Positions 28,445 through 42,806 of a DNA stretch of 64,000 nt are shown in pieces. Each line of letters starts with the position of its first letter. Position 1 is the first letter of the stretch. Location: assembly GCA_963966185.1 (NCBI GenBank), contig CAWZYM010000212.1, positions 124,001 to 188,000 of the forward strand. The letters run 5' to 3'. The notes beneath the pieces are model-generated. The model did no database searches. It saw only the letters and a program-made list of their open reading frames with translations, and was not told the DNA's origin. This DNA is from Rhabditoides inermis. Taxonomy: Eukaryota; Nematoda; Chromadorea; Rhabditida; Rhabditidae. The translations under genes were made by a program, and so were the position numbers.

Positions 28445-30235
28445 TCTACACAATGAGTAAAAAATCTACACAATAAGTTTAGAATCTACACATTGAGTTC
28501 AAAATCTACACAATGAGTTCAGAATCTACACAATGGTTTCAAAATCTACACAATGGTTACAGAATCTACACAATGAGTTTAGAATCTACACAATTGTTTC
28601 AGAATCTACACAATGGTTTCAGAAACTACACAATGAGTTTGAAATCTACACAATGAGTTCAAAATCTTCACAATGAGTTTAAAATCTACACAATGAGTTT
28701 AGAATCTACACAATGGTTTCAAAATCTACACAATGAGTATAAAATCTACACAATGAGTTTAGAAACTACACATTGAGTTCAAAATCTACACAATGAGTTT
28801 AGAATCTACACAATGGTTTCAGAATCTACACAATGGTTACAGAATCTACACAATGAGTTTAGAATCTACACAATTGTTTCAGAATCTACACAATGGTTTC
28901 AGAAACTACACAATGAGTTTGAAATCTACACAATGAGTTCAAAATCTACACAATGAGTTTAGAATCTACACAATGGTTTCAGAATCTACAAAATGATTTC
29001 AGAAACTACACATGAGTTTGAAATCTACACAATGAGTTCAAATTCTACACAATGAGTTTAGAATCTACACATTGGTTTCAAAATCTACAAAATGAGTTTA
29101 AAGTCTACACAATGAGTTGAGAAACTACACAATGATTTCAAAATCTACACAATGAGTTTAAATCTACACAATGAGTTTAAAATCTAAACAATGAGTTCGA
29201 AATCTACACAATGAGTTCAGAATCTACACAATGAGTTCAGAATCTACACAATGAGTTCAGAATCTACACAATGAGTTTATAATCTACACAGTGAGTTTAG
29301 AATCTACACAATGGTTTCAAAATCTACAAAATGAGTATAAAATCTACACAATGAGTTTAGAATCTACACAATGAGTTCAAAATCTACACAATGAGTTTAA
29401 AATCTACACAATTGTTTCAGAATCTACACAATGGTTTCAGAATCTACACAATGAGTTTAGAATCTACACAGTGAGTTTAGAATCTACACAATGAGTTTAG
29501 AATCTACACAATGGTTTCAAAATCTACACAATGAGTATAAAATCTACAAAAAGAGTTTAGAATCTACACAATAAGTTCAAAATCTACACAATGGTTACAG
29601 AATCTACACAATGAGTTTGAAATCTACACAATGAGTTTAGAATCTACACAATGTTTTCAGATTCTACACAATGAGTTTGAATTCTACACATTGAGTTTAA
29701 AACCTACACAATGAGTTTAGGATCTACACAATAAGTTCAGAATCTACACAATGGTTTCAAAATCTACACAATGAGTTCAAAATCTACACAATGAGTTTAG
29801 AATCTACACAATGTTTTCAGATTCTACACAATGTTTTCAGATTCTACACAATGAGTTTGAATTCTACACATTGAGTTTAAAACCTACACAATGAGTTTAG
29901 GATCTACACAATGAGTTTAAAATCTACACAATGGTTTTAAAATTTACTCAATGAGTTTAGAATCTACACAATGAGTTTAGAATCTACACAATGAGTTTAG
30001 AATCTACACAATGGTTTCAGAATCTACACAATGGTTTCAGACACTACACATGAGTTTGAAATCTACACAATGAGATCAAATTCTACACAATGAGTTTAGA
30101 ATCTACACAATGAGTTTATAATCTACAGAATGAGTTTAAAATCTACACGATGGTTTTAAAATCTACACAATGAGTTTAAAATCTACACAATGAGTTTAGA
30201 ATCTACACAATGAGTTTAAAATCTACACAACGAGT
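28445..30235 (+). repeat. Long-range satellite duplication, right copy
   Basis: Partner of 18610-20520. The left boundary is sharp: the unit before the GTAAAAAATC run is GTTTAGAATC here but GTTTCAAAATC at the left copy. Confidence 0.85.
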
Positions 30236-33200
30236 TGAGAAACTACACAATGGTTTTAAAATCTACACAATGAGTTTAAAATCCACACAATGAGTTTAGA
30301 ATCTAAACAATGAGTTTGAAATCTACACAATGAGTTCAGAATTTACACAATGAGTTCAGAATCTACACAATGAGTTCAGAATCTACACAATGAGTTCAAA
30401 ATCTACACAATGGTTTTAAAATCTACACAATGAGTATAAAATCTACACAATGAGTTAAGAATCTACACATTGAGTTCAAAATCTACACAATGAGTTTAGA
30501 ATCTACACAATGGTTTCAGAATCTACACAATGGTTACAGAATCTACACAATGAGTTTAGAATCTACACAATTGTTTCAGAATCTACACAATGGTTTCAGA
30601 AACTACACAATGAGTTTGAAATCTACACAATGAGTTCAAAATCTACACAATGAGTTTAGAATCTACACAATGAGTTCAGAATCTACACAATGAGTTTAGA
30701 ATCTACACAATGAGTTCAGAATCTACACAATGGTTTCAGAAACTACACAATGAGTTTGAAATCTACACAATGAGTTTAAAATCTACACAATGAGTTTAGA
30801 ATCTACACAATGAGTTTATAATCTACAGAATGAGTTTAGAATCTACACAATGGTTTCAAAATTTACACAATGAGTTTAAAATCTACACAATGAGTTTAGA
30901 ATATACACAATGAGTTCAGAATCTACTTAATGGTTTCAGAATCTACACAATGAGTTTGAAATCTACACAATGAGTTCAGAGTCTACACAATGAGTTCAGA
31001 TTCTACACAATGAGTTCAGAATCTACACAATGAGTTCAGAATCTACACAATGAGTTCAGAATCTACACAATGGTTTCAAAGTCTACACATTGGGTTTAGA
31101 ATCTACACAATGGTTTCAGAATCTACACAATGGTTTCAGATTCTACACAATGAATTTGAAATCTACACAATGAGTTTAGAATCTACACAATGAGTTTCAG
31201 AATCTACAAAATGATTTCAGAAACTACACAATGGTTTTAAAATCTACACAATGAGTTTAAAATCTACACAATGAGTTTAGAATCTACACAATGAGTTCAG
31301 AATCTACACAATGAGTTCAGAATCTACACAATGGTTACAAAATCTACACAATGAGTTCAAAATCTACACAATGAGTTTAGAATCTACACAATGAGTTTAG
31401 AATCTACACAATGTTTTCAGATTCTACACAATAAGTTTGAATTCTACACATTGAGTTTAAAACCTACACAATGAGTTTAGGATCTACACAATGAGTTTAT
31501 AATCTACAGAATGAGTTTAAAATCTACACAATGGTTTTAAAATTTACTCAATGAGTTTAGAATCTACACAATGAGTTCAGAATCTACACAATGAGTTCAG
31601 AATCTACACAATGGTTTCAAAATCTACACAATGAGTTCAAAATCTACACAATGAGTTTAGAATCTACACAATGAGTTTAGAATCTACACAATGGTTTCAG
31701 AATCTACACAATGGTTTCAGACACTACACATGAGTTTGAAATCTACACAATGAGATCAAATTCTACACAATGAGTTCAGAATCTACACAATGAGTTTATA
31801 ATCTACAGAATGAGTTTAAAATCTACACGATGGTTTTAAAATCTACACAATGAGTTTAAAATCTACACAATGAGTTTAGAATCTACACAATGAGTTTAAA
31901 ATCTACACAACGAGTTGAGAAACTACACAATGGTTTTAAAATCTACACAATGAGTTTAAAATCCACACAATGAGTTTAGAATCTAAACAATGAGTTTGAA
32001 ATCTACACAATGAGTTCAGAATTTACACAATGAGTTCAGAATCTACACAATGAGTTCAGAATCTACACAATGAGTTCAAAATCTACACAATGGTTTTAAA
32101 ATCTACACAATGAGTATAAAATCTACACAATGAGTTAAGAATCTACACATTGAGTTCAAAATCTACACAATGAGTTTAGAATCTACACAATGGTTTCAGA
32201 ATCTACACAATGGTTACAGAATCTACACAATGAGTTTAGAATCTACACAATTGTTTCAGAATCTACACAATGGTTTCAGAAACTACACAATGAGTTTGAA
32301 ATCTACACAATGAGTTCAAAATCTACACAATGAGTTTAGAATCTACACAATGAGTTCAGAATCTACACAATGAGTTTAGAATCTACACAATGGTTTCAGA
32401 ATCTACACAATGGTTTCAGAAACTACACAATGAGTTTGAAATCTACACAATGAGTTTAAAATCTACACAATGAGTTTAGAATCTACACAATGAGTTTATA
32501 ATCTACAGAATGAGTTTAGAATCTACACAATGGTTTCAAAATTTACACAATGAGTTTAAAATCTACACAATGAGTTTAGAATATACACAATGAGTTCAGA
32601 ATCTACACAATGGTTTCAGAATCTACACAATGAGTTTGAAATCTACACAATGAGTTCAGAGTCTACACAATGAGTTCAGATTCTACACAATGAGTTCAGA
32701 ATCTACACAATGAGTTCAGAATCTACACAATGAGTTCAGAATCTACACAATGGTTTCAAAGTCTACACATTGGGTTTAGAATCTACACAATGGTTTCAGA
32801 ATCTACACAATGGTTTCAGATTCTACACAATGAATTTGAAATCTACACAATGAGTTTAGAATCTACACAATGAGTTTCAGAATCTACAAAATGATTTCAG
32901 AAACTACACAATGGTTTTAAAATCTACACAATGAGTTTAAAATCTACACAATGAGTTTAGAATCTACACAATGAGTTCAGAATCTACACAATGAGTTCAG
33001 AATCTACACAATGGTTACAAAATCTACACAATGAGTTCAAAATCTACACAATGAGTTTAGAATCTACACAATGAGTTTAGAATCTACACAATGTTTTCAG
33101 ATTCTACACAATGAGTTTGAATTCTACACATTGAGTTTAAAACCTACACAATGAGTTTAGGATCTACACAATGAGTTTATAATCTACAGAATGAGTTTAA

Positions 33201-33986
33201 AATCTACACAATGGTTTTAAAATTTACTCAATGAGTTTAGAATCTACACAATGAGTTCAGAATCTACACAATGAGTTCAGAATCTACACAATGGTTTCAA
33301 AATCTACACAATGAGTTCAAAATCTACACAATGAGTTTAGAACCTACACAATGAGTTTAGAATCTACACAATGGTTTCAGAATCTACACATTGGTTTCAG
33401 ACACTACACATGAGTTTGAAATCTACACAATGAGATCAAATTCTACACAATGAGTTTAGAATCTACACAATGAGTTTAAAATCTACACAATGGTTTTAAA
33501 ATCTACACAATGAGTTTAAAATCTACACAATGAGTTTAGAATCTACACAATGAGTTTAAAATCTACACAACGAGTTGAGAAACTACACAATGGTTTTAAA
33601 ATCTACACAATGAGTATAAAATCCACACAATGAGTTTAGAATCTAAACAATGAGTTTGAAATCTACACAATGAGTTCAGAATTTACACAATGAGTTCAGA
33701 ATCTACACAATGAGTTCAGAATCTACACAATGAGTTCAGAATCTACACAATGAGTTTAGAATCTACACAATGAGTTCAGAATCTACACAATGAGTTCAGA
33801 ATCTACACAATGGTTTCAAAATCTACACAATGAGTTCAAAATCTACACAATGAGTTTAGAATCTACACAATGAGTTCAGAATCTACACAATGAGTTCAGA
33901 ATCTACACAATGGTTTCAAAATCTACACAATGAGTTCAAAATCTACACAATGAGTTTAGAATCTACACAATGAGTTTAAAATCTAC
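29641..33986 (+). repeat. HOR-C block 2 (1,680-bp period)
   Basis: ACAACGAGTTGAG lies at 30227, 31907, 33567 and 33987, giving spacings of 1,680, 1,660 and 420 bp. GTTTTCAGATTC lies at 29653, 29813, 31413 and 33093. This block is the expanded partner of HOR-C block 1. A GTTTACA / GGTTACAAAATC variant and the 21-bp unit GAGTTTCAG recur in each unit. Private changes include CTACTTAATGG near 30925. Confidence 0.88.
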
Positions 33987-36900
33987 ACAACGAGTTGAGA
34001 AACTACACAATGGTTTTAAAATCTACACAATGAGTTTAAAATCCACACAATGAGTTTAGAATCTAAACAATGAGTTTGAAATCTACACAATGAGTTCAGA
34101 ATTTACACAATGAGTTCAGAATCTACACAATGAGTTCAGAATCTACACAATGAGTTCAAAATCTACACAATGGTTTTAAAATCTACACAATGAGTATAAA
34201 ATCTACACAATGAGTTAAGAATCTACACATTGAGTTCAAAATCTACACAATGAGTTTAGAATCTACACAATGGTTTCAGAATCTACACAATGGTTACAGA
34301 ATCTACACAATGAGTTTAGAATCTACACAATTGTTTCAGAATCTACACAATGGTTTCAGAAACTACACAATGAGTTTGAAATCTACACAATGAGTTCAAA
34401 ATCTACACAATGAGTTTAGAATCTACACAATGAGTTCAGAATCTACACAATGAGTTTAGAATCTACACAATGGTTTCAGAATCTACACAATGGTTTCAGA
34501 AACTACACAATGAGTTTGAAATCTACACAATGAGTTTAAAATCTACACAATGAGTTTAGAATCTACACAATGAGTTTATAATCTACAGAATGAGTTTAGA
34601 ATCTACACAATGGTTTCAAAATTTACACAATGAGTTTAAAATCTACACAATGAGTTTAGAATATACACAATGAGTTCAGAATCTACACAATGGTTTCAGA
34701 ATCTACACAATGAGTTTGAAATCTACACAATGAGTTCAGAGTCTACACAATGAGTTCAGATTCTACACAATGAGTTCAGAATCTACACAATGAGTTCAGA
34801 ATCTACACAATGAGTTCAGAATCTACACAATGGTTTCAAAGTCTACACATTGGGTTTAGAATCTACACAATGGTTTCAGAATCTACACAATGGTTTCAGA
34901 TTCTACACAATGAATTTGAAATCTACACAATGAGTTTAGAATCTACACAATGAGTTTCAGAATCTACAAAATGATTTCAGAAACTACACAATGGTTTTAA
35001 AATCTACACAATGAGTTTAGAATCTACACAATGAGTTCAGAATCTACACAATGAGTTCAGAATCTACACAATGGTTTCAAAATCTACACAATGAGTTCAA
35101 AATCTACACAATGAGTTTAGAATCTACACAATGAGTTTAAAATCTACACAACGAGTTGAGAAACTACACAATGGTTTTAAAATCTACACAATGAGTTTAA
35201 AATCCACACAATGAGTTTAGAATCTAAACAATGAGTTTGAAATCTACACAATGAGTTCAGAATTTACACAATGAGTTCAGAATCTACACAATGAGTTCAG
35301 AATCTACACAATGAGTTCAAAATCTACACAATGGTTTTAAAATCTACACAATGAGTATAAAATCTACACAATGAGTTAAGAATCTACACATTGAGTTCAA
35401 AATCTACACAATGAGTTTAGAATCTACACAATGGTTTCAGAATCTACACAATGGTTACAGAATCTACACAATGAGTTTAGAATCTACACAATTGTTTCAG
35501 AATCTACACAATGGTTTCAGAAACTACACAATGAGTTTGAAATCTACACAATGAGTTCAAAATCTACACAATGAGTTTAGAATCTACACAATGAGTTCAG
35601 AATCTACACAATGAGTTTAGAATCTACACAATGGTTTCAGAATCTACACAATGGTTTCAGAAACTACACAATGAGTTTGAAATCTACACAATGAGTTTAA
35701 AATCTACACAATGAGTTTAGAATCTACACAATGAGTTTATAATCTACAGAATGAGTTTAGAATCTACACAATGGTTTCAAAATTTACACAATGAGTTTAA
35801 AATCTACACAATGAGTTTAGAATATACACAATGAGTTCAGAATCTACACAATGAGTTCAGAATCTACACAATGGTTTCAAAATCTACACAATGAGTTCAA
35901 AATCTACACAATGAGTTTAGAATCTACACAATGAGTTTAAAATCTACACAACGAGTTGAGAAACTACACAATGGTTTTAAAATCTACACAATGAGTTTAA
36001 AATCCACACAATGAGTTTAGAATCTAAACAATGAGTTTGAAATCTACACAATGAGTTCAGAATTTACACAATGAGTTCAGAATCTACACAATGAGTTCAG
36101 AATCTACACAATGAGTTCAAAATCTACACAATGGTTTTAAAATCTACACAATGAGTATAAAATCTACACAATGAGTTAAGAATCTACACATTGAGTTCAA
36201 AATCTACACAATGAGTTTAGAATCTACACAATGGTTTCAGAATCTACACAATGGTTACAGAATCTACACAATGAGTTTAGAATCTACACAATTGTTTCAG
36301 AATCTACACAATGGTTTCAGAAACTACACAATGAGTTTGAAATCTACACAATGAGTTCAAAATCTACACAATGAGTTTAGAATCTACACAATGAGTTCAG
36401 AATCTACACAATGAGTTTAGAATCTACACAATGGTTTCAGAATCTACACAATGGTTTCAGAAACTACACAATGAGTTTGAAATCTACACAATGAGTTTAA
36501 AATCTACACAATGAGTTTAGAATCTACACAATGAGTTTATAATCTACAGAATGAGTTTAGAATCTACACAATGGTTTCAAAATTTACACAATGAGTTTAA
36601 AATCTACACAATGAGTTTAGAATATACACAATGAGTTCAGAATCTACACAATGGTTTCAGAATCTACACAATGAGTTTGAAATCTACACAATGAGTTCAG
36701 AGTCTACACAATGAGTTCAGATTCTACACAATGAGTTCAGAATCTACACAATGAGTTCAGAATCTACACAATGAGTTCAGAATCTACACAATGGTTTCAA
36801 AGTCTACACATTGGGTTTAGAATCTACACAATGGTTTCAGAGGCTACACAATGGTTTCAGATTCTACACAATGAATTTGAAATCTACACAATGAGTTTAG

Positions 36901-38150
36901 AATCTACACAATGAGTTTCAGAATCTACAAAATGATTTCAGAAACTACACAATGGTTTTAAAATCTACACAATGAGTTTAGAATCTACACAATGAGTTCA
37001 GAATCTACACAATGAGTTCAGAATCTACACAATGGTTTCAAAATCTACACAATGAGTTCAAAATCTACACAATGAGTTTAGAATCTACACAATGAGTTTA
37101 AAATCTACACAACGAGTTGAGAAACTACACAATGGTTTTAAAATCTACACAATGAGTTTAAAATCCACACAATGAGTTTAGAATCTAAACAATGAGTTTG
37201 AAATCTACACAATGAGTTCAGAATTTACACAATGAGTTCAGAATCTACACAATGAGTTCAGAATCTACACAATGAGTTCAAAATCTACACAATGGTTTTA
37301 AAATCTACACAATGAGTATAAAATCTACACAATGAGTTAAGAATCTACACATTGAGTTCAAAATCTACACAATGAGTTTAGAATCTACACAATGGTTTCA
37401 GAATCTACACAATGGTTACAGAATCTACACAATGAGTTTAGAATCTACACAAATGTTTCAGAATCTACACAATGGTTTCAGAAACTACACAATGAGTTTG
37501 AAATCTACACAATGAGTTCAAAATCTACACAATGAGTTTAGAATCTACACAATGAGTTCAGAATCTACACAATGAGTTTAGAATCTACACAATGGTTTCA
37601 GAATCTACACAATGGTTTCAGAAACTACACAATGAGTTTGAAATCTACACAATGAGTTTAAAATCTACACAATGAGTTTAGAATCTACACAATGAGTTTA
37701 TAATCTACAGAATGAGTTTAGAATCTACACAATGGTTTCAAAATTTACACAATGAGTTTAAAATCTACACAATGAGTTTAGAATATACACAATGAGTTCA
37801 GAATCTACACAATGGTTTCAGAATCTACACAATGAGTTTGAAATCTACACAATGAGTTCAGAGTCTACACAATGAGTTCAGATTCTACACAATGAGTTCA
37901 GAATCTACACAATGAGTTCAGAATCTACACAATGAGTTCAGAATCTACACAATGGTTTCAAAGTCTACACATTGGGTTTAGAATTTACACAATGGTTTCA
38001 GAATCTACACAATGGTTTCAGATTCTACACAATGAATTTGAAATCTACACAATGAGTTTAGAATCTACACAATGAGTTTCAGAATCTACAAAATGATTTC
38101 AGAAACTACACAATGGTTTTAAAATCTACACAATGAGTTTAAAATCTACA
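33987..38150 (+). repeat. Composite HOR of 1,161 + 800 bp
   Basis: ACAACGAGTTGAG lies at 33987, 35148, 35948 and 37109, with spacings 1,161, 800 and 1,161 bp, so a 1,961-bp composite is present about twice. The 800-bp form lacks the last about 360 bp of the long form (the GAGTC to GATTTCAG stretch). The marker CTAAACAATGAG continues to 38166. A private AGGCTACAC unit lies near 36841. Confidence 0.87.
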
Positions 38151-38294
38151 CAATGAGTTTAGAATCTAAACAATGAGTTTGAAATCTACACAATGAGTTC
38201 AGAATTTACACAATGAGTTCAGAATCTACACAATGAGTTCAGAATCTACACAATGGTTTTAAAATCTACACAATGAGTATAAAATCTACACAAT

Positions 38295-41200
38295 GAGTTA
38301 AGAATCTACACATTGAGTTCAAAATCTACACAATGAGTTTAGAATCTACACAATGGTTTCAGAATCTACACAATGGTTACAGAATCTACACAATGAGTTT
38401 AGAATCTACACAATTGTTTCAGAATCTACACAATGGTTTCAGAAACTACACAATGAGTTTGAAATCTACACAATGAGTTCAAAATCTACACAATGAGTTT
38501 AGAATCTACACAATGAGTTCAGAATCTACACAATGAGTTTAGAATCTACACAATGGTTTCAGAATCTACACAATGGTTTCAGAAACTACACAATGAGTTT
38601 GAAATCTACACAATGAGTTTAAAATCTACACAATGAGTTTAGAATCTACACAATGAGTTTATAATCTACAGAATGAGTTTAGAATCTACACAATGGTTTC
38701 AAAATTTACACAATGAGTTTAAAATCTACACAATGAGTTTAGAATATACACAATGAGTTCAGAATCTACACAATGGTTTCAGAATCTACACAATGAGTTT
38801 GAAATCTACACAATGAGTTCAGAGTCTACACAATGAGTTCAGATTCTACACAATGAGTTCAGAATCTACACAATGAGTTCAGAATCTACACAATGAGTTC
38901 AGAATCTACACAATGGTTTCAAAGTCTACACATTGGGTTTAGAATTTACACAATGGTTTCAGAATCTACACAATGGTTTCAGATTCTACACAATGAATTT
39001 GAAATCTACACAATGAGTTTAGAATCTACACAATGAGTTTCAGAATCTACAAAATGATTTCAGAAACTACACAATGGTTTTAAAATCTACACAATGAGTT
39101 TAAAATCTACACAATGAGTTTAGAATCTACACAATGAGTTCAGAATCTACACAATGAGTTCAGAATCTACACAATGGTTACAAAATCTACACAATGAGTT
39201 CAAAATCTACACAATGAGTTTAGAATCTACACAATGAGTTTAGAATCTACACAATGTTTTCAGATTCTACACAATGAGTTTGAATTCTACACATTGAGTT
39301 TAAAACCTACACAATGAGTTTAGGATCTACACAATGAGTTTATAATCTACAGAATGAGTTTAAAATCTACACAATGGTTTTAAAATTTACTCAATGAGTT
39401 TAGAATCTACACAATGAGTTCAGAATCTACACAATGAGTTCAGAATCTACACAATGGTTTCAAAATCTACACAATGAAATCAAAATCTACACAATGAGTT
39501 TAGAATCTACACAATGAGTTTAGAATCTACACAATGGTTTCAGAATCTACACAATGGTTTCAGACACTACACATGAGTTTGAAATCTACACAATGAGATC
39601 AAATTCTACACAATGAGTTTAGAATCTACACAATGAGTTTATAATCTACAGAATGAGTTTAAAATCTACACAATGGTTTTAAAATCTACACAATGAGTTT
39701 AAAATCTACACAATGAGTTTAGAATCTACACAATGAGTTTAAAATCTACACAACGAGTTGAGAAACTACACAATGGTTTTAAAATCTACACAATGAGTAT
39801 AAAATCCACACAATGAGTTTAGAATCTAAACAATGAGTTTGAAATCTACACAATGAGTTCAGAATTTACACAATGAGTTCAGAATCTACACAATGAGTAT
39901 AGAATCTACACAATGAGTTCAGAATCTACACAATGAGTTTAGAATCTACACAATGAGTTCAGAATCTACACAATGAGTTCAGAATCTACACAATGGTTTC
40001 AAAATCTACACAATGAGTTCAAAATCTACACAATGAGTTTAGAATCTACACAATGAGTTTAAAATCTACACAATGTTTTCAGATTCTACACAATGAGTTT
40101 GAATTCTACACATTGAGTTTAAAATCTACACAATGAGTTTAGGATCTACACAATGAGTTTATAATCTACCGAATGAGTTTAAAATCTACACAATGGTCTT
40201 AAAATTTACTCAATGAGTTTAGAATCTACACAATGAGTTCAGAACCTACACAATGAGTTCAGAATCTACACACAGGTTTCAAAATCTACACAATGAGTTC
40301 AAAATCTACACAATGAGTTTAGAATCTACACAATGAGTTTAGAATCTACACAATGGTTTCAGAATCTACACAATGGTTTCAGACACTACACATGAGTTTG
40401 ACATCTACACAATGAGATCAAACTCTACACAATGAGTTGAGAAACCACAAAATGAGTTTAAAATCTACACAATGAGTTGAAAAACTACACAATGATTTCA
40501 AAATCTACACAATGAGTTTAAAATTTACACAATGAGTTTAGACTTTAAACAATGAGTTTGAAATCAAGACATTGAGTTCAGAATCTACACAATGAGCTCA
40601 GAATCTACACAATGAGTCAGATACTACACAATGAGTTCAGAATCTACACAATGAGTTTAGAATCTACACAGTGAGTTTAGAATCTACACAATGAGTTTAG
40701 AATCTACACAATGGTTTCAAAATCTACACAATGAGTATAAAATCTACACAATGAGTTTAAAAACTACACATTGAGTTCAAAATCTACACAATGAGTTTAG
40801 AATCTACACAATGGTTTCAGAATCTACACAATGGTTACAGAATCTACACAATGGTTTCAGAATCTACACAATGAGTTTAGAATCTACACAGTGAGTTTAG
40901 AATCTACACAATGAGTTTAGAATCTACACAATGGTTTCAAAATCTACACAATGAGTTTGAAATCTACACAATGAGTTTAAAATCTACACAATGTTTTCAG
41001 AATCTACACAATGGTTTCAGAATCTACACAATGAGTTTGAAATCTACACAATGAGTTCAGAGTCTACACAGTGAGTTTAGAATCTACACAATGAGTTTAG
41101 AATCTACACAATGGTTTCAAAATCTACACAATGAGTATAAAATCTACACAATGAGTTTAAAAACTACACATTGAGTTCAAAATCTACACAATGAGTTTAG

Positions 41201-41551
41201 AATCTACACAATGGTTTCAGAATCTACACAATGGTTACAGAATCTACACAATGGTTTCAGAATCTACACAATGAGTTTAGAATCTACACAGTGAGTTTAG
41301 AATCTACACAATGAGTTTAGAATCTACACAATGGTTTCAAAATCTACACAATGAGTTTGAAATCTACACAATGAGTTTAAAATCTACACAATGTTTTCAG
41401 AATCTACACAATGGTTTCAGAATCTACACAATGGTTTCAAAATCTACACAATGGTTACAGAATCTACACAATGAGTTTAGAATCTACACAATTGTTTCAG
41501 AATCTACACAATGGTTTCAGAAACTACACAATGAGTTTGAAATCTACACAA
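38295..41551 (+). repeat. Large HOR copy A
   Basis: Aligns with 42394-45650 at an offset of 4,099 bp (GTTAAGAATC at 38295 / 42394, GAATATACAC at 38742 / 42841, ACAACGAG at 39750 / 43849, repetitive frame at 41311 / 45410). Further left the match continues with a one-unit indel. It ends where GAGTTTAAAATT replaces GGTTTCAGAAAC at 41552. Inside, the interval from about 40670 to 41470 is a 400-bp tandem duplication (GTTTTCAG at 40993 and 41393). Confidence 0.88.
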
Positions 41552-42806
41552 TGAGTTTAAAATTTACACAATGAGTTTAGAATCTACACAATGAGTTTAG
41601 AATCTACAGAATGAGTTTAGAATCTACACAATGGTTTCAAAATTTACACAATGAGTTTAAAATCTACACAATGAGTTTAGAATATACACAATGAGTTCAG
41701 AATCTACACAATGGTTTCAGAATCTACACAATGAGTTTGAAATCTACACAATGAGTTCAGAGTCTACACAATGAGTTCAGATTCTACACAATGAGTTCAG
41801 AATCTACACAATGAGTTCAGAATCTACACAATGAGTTCAGAATCTACACAATGGTTTCAAAGTCTACACATTGGGTTTAGAATCTACACAATGGTTTCAG
41901 AATCTACACAATGGTTTCAGATTCTACACAATGAATTTGAAATCTACACAATGAGTTTAGAATCTACACAATGAGTTTCAGAATCTACAAAATGATTTCA
42001 GAAACTACACAATGGTTTTAAAATCTACACAATGAGTTTAGAATCTACACAATGAGTTCAGAATCTACACAATGAGTTCAGAATCTACACAATGGTTTCA
42101 AAATCTACACAATGAGTTCAAAATCTACACAATGAGTTTAGAATCTACACAATGAGTTTAAAATCTACACAACGAGTTGAGAAACTACACAATGGTTTTA
42201 AAATCTACACAATGAGTTTAAAATCCACACAATGAGTTTAGAATCTAAACAATGAGTTTGAAATCTACACAATGAGTTCAGAATTTACACAATGAGTTCA
42301 GAATCTACACAATGAGTTCAGAATCTACACAATGAGTTCAAAATCTACACAATGGTTTTAAAATCTACACAATGAGTATAAAATCTACACAATGAGTTAA
42401 GAATCTACACATTGAGTTCAAAATCTACACAATGAGTTTAGAATCTACACAATGGTTTCAGAATCTACACAATGGTTACAGAATCTACACAATGAGTTTA
42501 GAATCTACACAATTGTTTCAGAATCTACACAATGGTTTCAGAAACTACACAATGAGTTTGAAATCTACACAATGAGTTCAAAATCTACACAATGAGTTTA
42601 GAATCTACACAATGAGTTCAGAATCTACACAATGAGTTTAGAATCTACACAATGGTTTCAGAATCTACACAATGGTTTCAGAAACTACACAATGAGTTTG
42701 AAATCTACACAATGAGTTTAAAATCTACACAATGAGTTTAGAATCTACACAATGAGTTTATAATCTACAGAATGAGTTTAGAATCTACACAATGGTTTCA
42801 AAATTT
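41552..42806 (+). repeat. Satellite linking large HOR copies A and B
   Basis: 20-mers resembling the 1,161-bp composite units (GTTTACA, GAGTTCAGATTC, CACATTGGG, GAGTTTCAG, ACAACGAG at 42169). The last 400 bp also aligns with the start of copy A. No non-satellite sequence. Confidence 0.8.
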
